Position numbers and translations under genes: made by a program | Source: Trichomonas vaginalis G3 | Lineage: Eukaryota > Parabasalia > Trichomonadida > Trichomonadidae | Length of the DNA: 64,000 nucleotides | Assembly (NCBI RefSeq): GCF_026262505.1 | Contig: NC_067203.1 | Coordinates: 17,961,411 to 18,025,410, forward strand | Direction: 5' to 3' | Notes under the pieces: model-generated | The model's input: only the letters and a program-made list of their open reading frames with translations | Database searches by the model: none | What the model was told of the DNA's origin: nothing | Shown: positions 1 to 8,318 of the stretch, in pieces | How positions within the stretch are numbered: position 1 is the stretch's first letter | How the letters are laid out: the number at the start of each line of letters is the position of its first letter

Positions 1-257
1 AAAAATTAAAAATTAAAATTAGAAAAAAATGTTGATTTAATGAGAGAATATTGTATAAAAATAGAATTATTAGCTAAAATACGTATTAATTTTATGATAT
101 TTCAATCACATTAACGAAAATCGCCCACTTTTAATTCAAATGGGCGGGAAAAAAAATAAAATTCCAAAAAAATTGAATTGGGGAAACGATAGGGGACGGG
201 ATATGAGAAACCCCATATGTTTGGGAATTTTTCGCATCACTACATGAATTCAATGGA

Positions 258-458
258 TAAATCCTTCCAAAAATAAACAACGTGTTTAGGAAGAGATTCA
301 ATCCTGATAGCAATATGTTGAACAAAAAACCGACCGAAAGTCCACATTTCACAAATTTTGAGCTTCAGACTGAAATGAATGTAAAATATAAACCTATTCA
401 ATGGAATATCATTGAAATGTTCAATTCTCTTGAAGAAAAAGGCAAACAAATTGAATAA
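258..458 (+). pseudogene. Decayed 3' end of an unidentified gene
   Basis: An open stretch follows a stop and ends at TAA 456-458. Its last 47 codons begin with ATG at 315 and encode a normal-looking polar sequence with the core QTEMNVKYKPIQWNIIEMF. Upstream, the same frame gives protein-like sequence (WEFFASLHEF) broken by stops, so this looks like the tail of a degraded gene rather than an intact small gene. I do not recognise the family; a host gene or a transposase remnant are both possible. The rest of 1-615 is AT-rich, and I see only a small hairpin at about 122-147 (cgccca...tgggcg). Confidence 0.25.
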
Positions 459-615
459 AATTTTGTGAAAATTCCGAATTTTTAGTTAGAAATTGACGAT
501 TTTAAATCGACAGAAATTGTCTATTATTCATATTTGTATTATACATGTATAATTAATATTGGTGACTAATATGATGCATAATACAAAGAGCTTGACAAAA
601 TTTCAATAAAATAAT

Positions 616-642
616 TTAAGGGTGAACTTACCACTTTCTGAC
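616..642 (+). repeat. Terminal repeat of a TTAA-type DNA transposon, left side
   Basis: The sequence starts TTAAGGGTGAACTTACCACT and continues TTCTGAC. It matches the reverse complement of 26790-26810 (TTAAGGGTGCATTTACCACT) and the left end of the small element at 26807-26912, including the inner TCTGAC. The two ends lie just outside Polinton copy 1, which suggests that the Polinton landed inside an older small TTAA element. Confidence 0.5.
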
Positions 643-828
643 ATGCATTGAAAAAAAAATCAATATATCTTTATTTTAATGCCAGTAAAGTATAGCAGTC
701 ATATTAGGTACTACGTAGTGATTTATATTTACTTTCTCCTCATCAAAAATATTAACTTTTGACTTTAGAATATTGAGATAGAAAGCTTGGGTGTCAAAAA
801 AATTGAGAGAATGTCAGAAAGTGAGGTC

Positions 829-968
829 AGGTATGAGGGGCTTCCAGGGGCTGCGCCCCTTCTAGCCCTGAAGATGTTTAGTATAACTTTGTCCGGACAA
901 GTAAGGGTCTATCGTCGCTACAGGAAAAGTTACAGGCGTTCCAAGGAAGTATACTTTGAGAAGCCTTC
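829..968. repeat. Polinton copy 1 left terminal inverted repeat
   Basis: It begins aggtatgaggggcttccagg. The part from about 879 to 968 (agtataactttgtccggaca through ctttgagaagcctt) is the near-exact reverse complement of 26525-26615. The outer part carries one GC-rich unit (gggcttcc...ctagccc), whereas the right end carries two plus extra spacer, so the two ends are not the same length. ORFs crossing it are not considered coding. Confidence 0.85.
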
Positions 969-1082
969 TTCTGGGTCGAAAACATTATATAATGTGTCGC
1001 TTTTCACAAATTATATATGTTTTCATGTTTTGTCACTTTTCTGTCACTTTTCAGGAAAAAACATTTTTATTATTATATATAA

Positions 1083-1900
1083 ATGAATTTTACAAAACCA
1101 CCGTTACCGTTCTTTGGAAATAAGAGTAGATGTAAAGATATTCTATTGAGAGAACTTAAGAAACTACCGAATGGTCTAACATTTGTAGATTTGTTCGGTG
1201 GAAGTTTCTATATATCCCATTTGTGCCATACAATATTCCCAGACTCAAAGATTATATGCAATGACTTCGACAACTATATGGACCGTCTCAAACATATACC
1301 AGACACAAACAATATATTGAAAGAGTTAAAAGAAAAGATACCTATAGGTAAGATGGAACGTATACCATTAGATAAGAAAAATATTGTGAGAGAGGTTTTG
1401 AAAAAAGCAGAATATATAGACTGGGATAGTATATCTGCTAGACTATTATATAGTGGTGCTATAAGAGTTCATGACATTGAAACACTTATGTCAAAAGTTT
1501 TATATCTTAACTATACAAATGTTTTCAAAGAGGACATAGAAAAATATATTGAGGGTATAGAGTTTGTGAGATGTCGTTGGACAGAGTTGTATGAAAATAT
1601 AAAGACAAGGAAAATATTTTCTTTATAGTGGACCCGCCGTTCTATAACACATGGGATTTTCAATACCAAGTAGACTGGACTTTGAGAGACTCTTTAGAAA
1701 CTTTAGACGTTTTACATAACCATCCATGCTTTTACTTTACATCCGATAAAAGTGGTTTGGAAACCGTTATGAGATGGTTAGAGGACATACATGACTATGA
1801 GTTTATATATGACAAGATAGAATATGAGAGAGGTCCTATAAACCGGAGAAAGTGTCATAACAAAGAAATTTTATTGGTAAGTAAATGTGGTTTGAAATAG
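1083..1900 (+). pseudogene. D12-class adenine DNA methyltransferase, Polinton copy 1 (interrupted)
   Basis: This region encodes a MTase_D12 (Dam-like) N6-adenine methyltransferase, which transfers methyl from S-adenosylmethionine to adenine in DNA. Visible motifs are the N-terminal PPLPFFGNKSR, the SAM-binding FVDLFGGSF and the catalytic DPPF motif. The gene is interrupted here; an apparently whole counterpart is at 51467-52285. It is the first gene inside the left repeat, preceded by two TGTCACTTTT blocks and an AT-rich promoter (ACATTTTTATTATTATATAT) ending at the ATG. It overlaps the next small membrane-protein ORF. Family assignment is sure; target sequence is not known, though Dam relatives usually methylate GATC. 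Confidence 0.88.
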
Positions 1901-2016
1901 GACTACTTGTTTTAGGTTTTTTCCATTGTGTCATTTATTTATTTGACGTGGCAGAAAAGTACAGAGAATATGAAGATGAACCAATGCCTGCAAATGTCCA
2001 GTATATGTACTCGTAA
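1885..2016 (+). CDS. Small single-pass membrane protein (43 aa)
   Basis: This short ORF overlaps the end of the methyltransferase frame. The protein starts MWFEIGLLVLGFFHCVIYLF, one hydrophobic helix, followed by a charged tail rich in Asp, Glu, Lys and Tyr. The same ORF with the same length is kept at 52270-52401 with one substitution near the end, which supports real coding. It may be a virion or host-membrane protein of the element; function unknown. Confidence 0.55.
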   Translation: MWFEIGLLVLGFFHCVIYLFDVAEKYREYEDEPMPANVQYMYS

Positions 2017-2039
2017 GAGATATTTTTATCTAATATTAA

Positions 2040-2402
2040 ATGGACGCACAGAACTTAGCGAATGCACAGCAACCTGGACAACCAAACCCAGAGAATATTC
2101 CAAATGAAGTTAGAATACAAACTGCAATGGCAAACTATGGTCAAGTGCCAACAGATGTACAAATGCAAACTGCCATGTCAAATGACGCTGCGTTAGGTTT
2201 GCCACCATGGTATGCAAATATGAGATGGAAAGAGTTTTATACAAACCCTGAAGTGGGATATAAACAACTTTATGCAGATGACGCGAACACAGGAGTTGAC
2301 CCAGAATATGTTTTCTACCAGAGGAGAAACAGAATGTATGAGCTCCAGTTAAAGAATGCTATGGAACTCAACAGGAAACGTAAGAGACTAGGTGGACATT
2401 AG
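2040..2402 (+). CDS. Polinton protein of unknown function (120 aa)
   Basis: A hydrophilic protein with a Pro/Gln/Asn-rich N-terminus, two similar motifs (NEVRIQTAMANYGQVPTDVQMQTAMSN contains the pair VRIQTAM and VQMQTAM), a central WYANMRWKEFYTNPEVGYKQ and a basic C-terminus (NRKRKRLGG). Copy 2 (52425-52787) encodes an apparently identical protein, so it was under constraint until recently. The upstream motif GAGATATTTTTATCTAATAT ends at the ATG. Position among small structural-looking genes suggests a virion component, but no family is recognised. Confidence 0.65.
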   Translation: MDAQNLANAQQPGQPNPENIPNEVRIQTAMANYGQVPTDVQMQTAMSNDAALGLPPWYANMRWKEFYTNPEVGYKQLYADDANTGVDPEYVFYQRRNRMYELQLKNAMELNRKRKRLGGH

Positions 2403-2420
2403 ATTTTTACATATAGTAAA

Positions 2421-2663
2421 ATGGGTTTCTTCAGTAGTATTGGAAACTTCTTCAGAAGAGTTGGAAGAGGTATATGGAATGGAATAAAATCTGTCGGAAG
2501 AGGAGTATGGAACGGTGTCAAAAATATTGGTAAAAGAGTAGGTCAGTTCGTTGGTATTATACCTAAAGACCCTGAACCAGAAGAACAAGCTCCTGTTATA
2601 CAACAGCCTGAACCTGCACCACAGTCTAGTTGGCAACCAAATCCAACACCTCAACCGTATTAA
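2421..2663 (+). CDS. Small amphipathic-helix protein with Pro-rich tail (80 aa)
   Basis: The N-terminal half is a repeating pattern of Phe/Trp/Ile with Arg/Lys (FFRRVGRGIWNGIKSVGRG, with GRGIWNGIKS and GRGVWNGVKN repeated), which would form a cationic amphipathic helix. The tail is rich in Pro, Gln and Glu. Such proteins in related viruses often bind or disrupt membranes (adenovirus protein VI is the analogy), but homology is not shown. The promoter-like AGATTTTTACATATAG lies just upstream. Copy 2 has the counterpart at 52806. A similar but longer MG(F/L)F protein lies at 7110-7511. Confidence 0.6.
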   Translation: MGFFSSIGNFFRRVGRGIWNGIKSVGRGVWNGVKNIGKRVGQFVGIIPKDPEPEEQAPVIQQPEPAPQSSWQPNPTPQPY

Positions 2664-2667
2664 AAAA

Positions 2668-3522
2668 TTATATTTTTACCGTTCGATAGTAGTTGTATAT
2701 GAAACTAAGTTCTAAGTAAAACGCATGGTATAATGGAACTATTCTCTTTCTTCCATCTGTTGTAAACCATACTTGAAAGTCTGAAATACTTCCACTTGGT
2801 GGTTCATATAACTTTGTAGGTTTTTCGTAAAAGTCATTTGCCAAGCATAAAAAAGAGTTTTGTGCACCAGAAAATGAAGCATGAACTATAATAGCATCTG
2901 AGTCGAAAACATTTTCATATGTTCCATTAGGGTTTTCGACTTCATAAAAGTCCGGGTGTACTGGATATGCTGCAGGCTGATTTAACATCCTCATAAATCT
3001 ATACCATGCCAAGTTGTTATATTTTGTAGAAATATAAACGTTTTCTCCAAGGTCTTCTATTTTATTGATTTTAACAGTTGCATTTTTCCTGTCATATATA
3101 ATATCGAGATGGTACTCTCCCTCGTCAATGTTATACTGGTTTGCATATTCGATATAGATGTCGTTTATTTTTTCTTGAAAAGCTTGAAGAGTTGTTTCTA
3201 AGTTTACAAGCAAACTAACTTGTAAAAGTTTTCCCTGTTCAAATTTCTCATACGTATGTTTTTCTTTGTTATAGTATCGAACTTCAAAACCGACTGTAAA
3301 TGGGAAACCATGTATGGCTTCTGAAATGAACTTCATTCTACGAAAGCCAATAGCTTTTGTGACAGATGGGTCTCTTAACCATCTTAACGGGTAGTCAAAA
3401 CGATAGCCTTCATGCTTTACGGTCTCTGTCTCAAACTTTTGACCGACATTCGTAAAAAGTTCATCTCTTATATACGAAAAAAAGAGATCTGACATTGTGT
3501 CAGATCTCAGTAAAAGTGACAT
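2668..3522 (-). CDS. Putative Polinton structural protein, family A (284 aa)
   Basis: Unknown family, but it has a relative in the same element at 10524-11383 on the other strand. Shared blocks are YRFDYP(L/I)RWL...KAIGFRR near the N-terminus, a central NATVKI/NSTVSF region, HASFS..NSFLC, and the C-terminal DFQVWFTT...PLY..FYLELSFIYNY. Starts at 3522 or internal Met at 3495 are both possible. It ends only a few bases from the convergent gene before it. Conserved aromatic-rich blocks and two paralogues fit a capsid or spike component, which is inference. Confidence 0.6.
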   Translation of the reverse strand: MSLLLRSDTMSDLFFSYIRDELFTNVGQKFETETVKHEGYRFDYPLRWLRDPSVTKAIGFRRMKFISEAIHGFPFTVGFEVRYYNKEKHTYEKFEQGKLLQVSLLVNLETTLQAFQEKINDIYIEYANQYNIDEGEYHLDIIYDRKNATVKINKIEDLGENVYISTKYNNLAWYRFMRMLNQPAAYPVHPDFYEVENPNGTYENVFDSDAIIVHASFSGAQNSFLCLANDFYEKPTKLYEPPSGSISDFQVWFTTDGRKRIVPLYHAFYLELSFIYNYYRTVKI

Positions 3523-3560
3523 TTACATGTCAAAAAAATAGAATGAGTTTAAGTAATTAA

Positions 3561-4280
3561 AATTGAGGGTGAGAGTAGTATTGTATGAAATAATATCTCT
3601 CACCCTCCAATTCATCCTATGGCGCCGAAAAAATTTTGGTGAAATGCGACCACATTTCACCAAAATTTCTCGGCGCCATATAGAGAACTAGAGCCTGTGA
3701 GGTACTGATACTATCCATGTACCTCGCAGGCTCTAGTTCCAAGCCAAAATGGCTAAAAAATTGCCCGCAATTGTTCACATTGCGGGCAATTTTTAGCCAT
3801 TTTGGCTGGGAATTGGAGGGTGAGAGTAGTATTGTATGAAATAATATCTCTCACCCTCCAATTCATCCTATGGCGCCGAAAAAATTTTGGTGAAATGCGA
3901 CCACATTTCACCAAAATTTCTCGGCGCCATATAGAGAACTAGAGCCTGTGAGGTACTGATACTATCCATGTACCTCGCAGGCTCTAGTTCCAAGCCAAAA
4001 TGGCTAAAAATTGCCCGCAATTGTTCACATTGCGGGCAATTTTTAGCCATTTTGGCTGGGAATTGGAGGGTGAGAGTAGTATTGTATGAAATAATATCTC
4101 TCACCCTCCAATTCATCCTATGGCGCCGAAAAAATTTTGGTGAAATGCGACCACATTTCACCAAAATTTCTCGCGCCATATAGAGAACTAGAGCCTGTGA
4201 GGTACTGATACTATCCATGTACCTCGCAGGCTCTAGTTCCAAGCCAAAATGGCTAAAAATTGCCCGCAATTGTTCACATT
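3561..4280. repeat. Three tandem 250 bp units made of four hairpins each
   Basis: Units begin at 3561, 3811 and 4061, and the third is partial. Each has four inverted repeats in series: GGAGGGTGAGAG...CTCTCACCCTCC; GGCGCCGAAAAAATTTTGGT...TTTCTCGGCGCC with a GACCACAT-type centre; GAACTAGAGCCTG...CAGGCTCTAGTTC; and AGCCAAAATGGCTAAAAATT...AATTTTTAGCCATTTTGGCT around an inner TTGCCCGCAAT...ATTGCGGGCAA. Units are nearly identical, so amplification is recent. Copy 2 has no such array at the equivalent place (about 53840). ORFs through it are by-products of the repeat. Confidence 0.9.
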
Positions 4281-4494
4281 CCCATCTTTTGTTGGTAAGA
4301 CGAAGAATATGAAATAAATTATGAAGAAGATAATGATGAATAAAATATCACTTTTTATATTTTTGACACGTAAAGTTGTCACTTTTCTGTCAAACTGTTT
4401 TTATCGTTTTCGTATATAACACATCTAATGGTTTAGTTGTAGCAACTCTTGAATTTTCTTTTTCTATTGAAAGCATATTTTATCTAGAATAAAA

Positions 4495-6137
4495 ATGTCA
4501 AATGAAACAGCGTCTATGAGAGAAATACAACACAACCGACAACTCATTATACAAGCTCTAAATAAGAACACAACAAACTTTTCAAACTATTCTAAGATAT
4601 CTGAGTCATTGAAAGAAGGAAACTTAAAACTGACATTAAACCCAATGACAGATGAGTTTCTATTTCAAGACAATAAGAACCATACTGTCTGTATAAATCC
4701 AACAAAAGGAACTTTAAACGAGAAACCTATATCTGAACTTCTTTTGAAAGCAGATGTTGACAACAAAGCAGACAAAACATATGTAGACGATGCAATAGCA
4801 AAAGAAGAAGAAAGAGCTGACAAAGCTTATGCAACAAAAGAACATACTCATCCTGAACTAGCAGACAAAACATATGTTGACAATAAAATGTCAAGTGAAG
4901 TGACAAGAGCTGAAAACGAATATTCTAAAAAGACTCATACACATACCATTGCAAATATTGCAAACTTACAAGAAACCTTAAACATGAAAAGTGCCGTTGG
5001 ACATACACATTCTATATCTGAAATAACAGACTTAAACGTTAGCCTTGAAAAGAAAGCAGATAAAACATATGTTAACGATGAGTTAGCATGTGTGGCTAGT
5101 AAGTTAGAGAAGAAAGCAGATAAGGAATATGTGGATGAAAAAGATAACGAAATGAAAGAAAGGGTTGACTGGTACCATGAATGGACATCGAAGATTTTAA
5201 AAAGTAAAGCCGATACAGGATGGGTTTCAGGATGTTTAGACCTTAAAGCAGATAAAACATATGTTAACAATGAGTTAGAGAAGAAAGCAGACAAGAACCA
5301 TACACATACAAGTTTTACAACTGTTACTATAGAAAGTATTGAAGGAACGGTTGAAGAAACTGGTGGGGATGCATTATATTGTAAACCTCCTAACTTTCCA
5401 CAAGGTTTAACATCGGATGACGACATAACGACGATGAGAAACATTAGATGTAAAGATGTTTATGTCATGAAGGATGAAAATAACGTTAAATTCACTGCTC
5501 AAGATTTATATGACAAGAAAGCAGACAAGAACCATACACATACAAGTTTTACAACTTTTACAGCAGATGATATTACACTAAACACAACCTTGCCAAGTAA
5601 AGGTCCAACAATACCACGGCAACAAGTCTTGTAGATACTTTGATATCTAATGACAATAGTATTATACATCTAAGACAGGAACTCAATGTGCTTAAACAAA
5701 TTTTGCCGAATCTTATTTACCCGGTTGGCTCTATTTATACGTCAATGAACTCTACCAGACCAGAAGTAGTACTTGGTTTTGGAACTTGGACTCAAATAGT
5801 CGACAGGTTTTTGTATTGTGCAAACTCTTCAAAGGAAACAGGTGGAAGTAAAACGATTTCAGGTGAAAACTTACCTGCACACAGTCACTACATAGATTTA
5901 AGTACATCTCAAGCAGGTTGGCATAAGCATAGATATTGGGATTGGTCAGCAATGACAAAAGGTAAAGGATATGATGTTAAAGACAACGTTAAGTTTGCTA
6001 TAAATTGTTACTGGAGTAACACTGAGGGAGGAGGAAACCATATACATCGCGTTTCAGGATATACACAAACAACGGGACAAAGTAAAGACTACATGCCACC
6101 TTACATGACAGTTTACGCATGGTATAGAATTGCTTAG
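4495..6137 (+). pseudogene. Phage-type fibre / receptor-binding protein region, copy 1 (interrupted)
   Basis: The first part encodes a stalk of short repeats typical of phage tail and baseplate fibres: KADKTYVDD, HTHTIANIANLQETLN, GHTHSISEITDLNVSLEKK, and similar. The last part encodes a head domain like the C-terminus of phage baseplate/tail fibre proteins: YPVGSIYTSMNST, GTWTQIVDRFLYC, GENLPAHSHYIDL, NHIHRVSGY and the closing MPPYMTVYAWYRIA. This domain family trimerises and binds surfaces in phages. In the element it would be a virion spike used to attach to cells (inference). The promoter motif GCATATTTTATCTAGAATAA precedes the ATG. The region is interrupted. It lies between the hairpin array and the convergent integrase. 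Confidence 0.8.
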
Positions 6138-7092
6138 TCGTCATTTTCAACTTCTTTAGCATATTCGTCAGGAGTTGTCTTATATTTGTTAGGAACTGTC
6201 TTTGAAAGTATACCACCTTGAACTTTGACAAGTTTGAAACGAGGTCTGGCAATAGTAGTTTTATCTTCTGCTTGCAGTGTGTACATTTTGCCATGTTTGC
6301 CTAAAACTTCATAATATTCTCTTGTATACTTTCTTCTATTTTTACGAACACGAATGTGAGTACCTGTCGGGTTCCCATTGTTGTCATAGTCAATAGTATT
6401 TTCATATGGGTCGCGTTTAGGTATTTCTATTTTTACTTTGTCACCTTTCTGAAGTTTGAAGCCCGGCATTCTTTCTTGTTTGTCTCTTTTGACTAAATTA
6501 TTAAATATATAGTCTTTCTCTAAGTCAGGGTTGTTTTTCATTTCTTCGGGGAGTGGTTTCCCAAACCTTTTTGTTTACGGTTATTGTAAATATTTAAAAC
6601 TTGTCTCATCTTTGCCTGGGAGAAGTGTCTATATTTGTCGTCATATGACATTTCATTTGCTTCACCACCTTGTGGTTGGTTTAAGTCTCTTAACATTTTT
6701 ATACAACCGTCAATGACACCAAGAGCAGAATGGTTTTGGTCGACAATGAAATATTGGTTTACATTTTTTGAACGCAGATAGTTTTTTACATCGTCTGATT
6801 TGAAAGAACTTTCACAGTCAGATGTCAGTTTTGTTGGATGGTATTTGTCAACGAATATTGTCAAAGCTGCTAAGATATCTAAAATATTTTTGGACTGTAA
6901 TGGTATGGCTTCACAGTATCTTGTGTTTTGACCGACAAATATTAGCCAGTATGGTGGTCCATCTTCTCTATACCTCGGAATGTTTTCCAAGATATCCATA
7001 AACCAAGCATTTGGTGTTGAACTAAAGATTTTTACCATGAGTGCTTTCTTTGTCGCTTTAGAAACATAGGGGTCCTTGTTTGGATTCGTCAT
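6134..7092 (-). pseudogene. Retroviral-type integrase (rve) region, Polinton copy 1 (interrupted)
   Basis: The N-proximal part has the rve core layout: WFMDILENIP, then YWLIFVGQNTRYCEAIPL, LTSDCESSF and the later helix with CIKMLRDLNQ. The C-proximal part has an SH3/chromo-like basic domain (MPGFKLQKGDKVKIEIPK, YYEVLGKHGKMYTLQ, ARPRFKLVKV), as in Polinton integrases. The enzyme inserts the linear element into the genome. It is convergent with the fibre gene and divergent from 7110, sharing a 17 bp promoter (TTTTTAACCCATAAGAA). The region is interrupted. No counterpart is seen at the equivalent place in copy 2. Confidence 0.85.
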
Positions 7093-7109
7093 TTTTTAAC
7101 CCATAAGAA

Positions 7110-7511
7110 ATGGGTTTATTTGGCGCGTTAGCAGGAGTTGCATCCAGATTTTTACCCGCAGTGGGAACAATAGCCAGAGGTGTATTTGGAGTTGGAAGGA
7201 AGATTTTGAGTACATTAGGTATACTGAAAGAGAAAGCACAACCTATTATACAAACTGTACAGAAAGGTTGGGATGTAGCACGAGATGCAACAAATCTTAT
7301 TCCAAATCCTGAAACAAGAGGAAAAGTTCAAGGATGGATGGACAATGTAGGAAGACAAGCAGGAAACTATTATAACAAAGCAAATGACTACTATAACCAA
7401 GCAGGACACTATATGGACCAAGGTGAAAGATTCTTTAACAGAGGATATAACCATGCACAACAGTGGGTAAACAATAACCAACCGCAACCACCTCAAACGT
7501 GGGGAATGTAA
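7110..7511 (+). CDS. Polinton protein with hydrophobic N-terminus and Asn/Gln/Tyr-rich tail (133 aa)
   Basis: The protein begins MGLFGALAGVASRFLPAVGT and is Gly/Ala-hydrophobic for about 45 residues, then has a helical region and a tail with repeated YYNKANDYYNQAGHYMDQG-like motifs, ending in QPQPPQTWGM. Its overall plan (MG-F start, amphipathic N-terminus, Pro-rich end) resembles the 80 aa protein at 2421-2663, so both may be membrane-active virion proteins. It starts 17 bp from the divergent integrase gene. No known family is recognised. Confidence 0.6.
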   Translation: MGLFGALAGVASRFLPAVGTIARGVFGVGRKILSTLGILKEKAQPIIQTVQKGWDVARDATNLIPNPETRGKVQGWMDNVGRQAGNYYNKANDYYNQAGHYMDQGERFFNRGYNHAQQWVNNNQPQPPQTWGM

Positions 7512-7531
7512 AAGTTTTTTACTGAGATGAA

Positions 7532-7696
7532 ATGAACAATACAGCATTGAGACAAATGGGTTCAAGATGGATTTGTCGGCTTCCAGCAGTTACACAACGT
7601 GTTTGTCAAGTTCTTCCTATACCTCAGGAAGTTTTAGACCGACTTAAAAAACAACAACAACCAGTGAAAACAAACCAAACTAAAATTTTTTACTGA
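7532..7696 (+). CDS. Small basic ORF (54 aa)
   Basis: ATG at 7532 directly follows TTTTTTACTGAGATGAA, and the same motif occurs again at 7687-7702 before the next ORF, so it looks like a repeated promoter/leader. The peptide contains LRQMGSRWICRLPAVTQRVC and a basic, Gln-rich end. No family recognised and no counterpart in the visible part of copy 2, so coding is uncertain. Confidence 0.35.
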   Translation: MNNTALRQMGSRWICRLPAVTQRVCQVLPIPQEVLDRLKKQQQPVKTNQTKIFY

Positions 7697-7702
7697 GATG
7701 AA

Positions 7703-8287
7703 ATGACCGAAGAAGTTGAAACGGTAGATTTGACACCACAAACAAAAAGTTCAGAACCATTGTCAAACCTGTCAAAGAACTTACAGATGAAGAGAAAAAT
7801 TCAATAATAGAAAGTGCCAGGTCTGGAAATACAAACCCTAACTACAAAGTCACTTTTCATAAAAATGGAACGGCAAGTATCTCAAAAAAGAAACAGACTC
7901 TCACAAATAAAATATTGAAGTCTGAAGGAGCTTTCGAGACAACAGATGGAAAAGTTTACTTCACTGACCAACAGTTCATTATAGAACATCTCATTGACTT
8001 AGAGTCGAAATATTCTAAACTTTACAACAAACACAAAAAGTTAAAGGAAAACAAAAACAAATGGCATATGATATTTATGAAGATGTTGACGACACAACTG
8101 TTCCTGCAAGTGAAGTAAAGTCAGAGGAACCGAAAAGTGACGAAAAACCGATAGAAGAAGAAAAACCAAAAACTGAAGATATAAACCAAAACCAAAGTTT
8201 AGTTTGGAAACTAAACCAAGTCAACCTTCATTAGCTGGTATGGGTTGGCGTCAAAGACTTATGGCAGCAGGCGGTTATGTAAAGTAA
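7703..8287 (+). pseudogene. Degraded acidic/coiled-coil protein region of Polinton copy 1
   Basis: The region starts with ATG after the repeated ACTGAGATGAA leader. It contains pieces with protein-like composition: a Thr/Ser/Lys-rich start, a central part with YFTDQQFIIEHLIDLESKYS and a Lys-rich coiled coil, and an acidic Glu/Lys/Pro-rich end (VKSEEPKSDEKPIEEEKPKT). No single frame is open throughout, so it is listed as interrupted. Family unknown; charge and position suggest a virion or DNA-packaging accessory, with weak support. Confidence 0.4.
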
Positions 8288-8318
8288 AGAGAAAAAAATA
8301 TTTTTTATTTTTATAAAA

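Noticed and set aside
787-1086. 99 aa ORF across the left terminal repeat
   Set aside because: It crosses the Polinton boundary and the GC-rich unit, with no counterpart in copy 2.
3868-4269. ORFs of 133 aa (minus) and 71 aa (plus)
   Set aside because: They run through the hairpin array and repeat the same peptide with the unit period. Coding is a by-product.
3561-4280. CRISPR-like array
   Set aside because: The repeat is 250 bp with no spacers of constant length, and the setting is a eukaryotic mobile element.
4495-6137. Prophage or bacterial contamination, because of the fibre gene
   Set aside because: The fibre sits between Polinton genes with the same promoter type and base composition, and is present in both copies at the same place.
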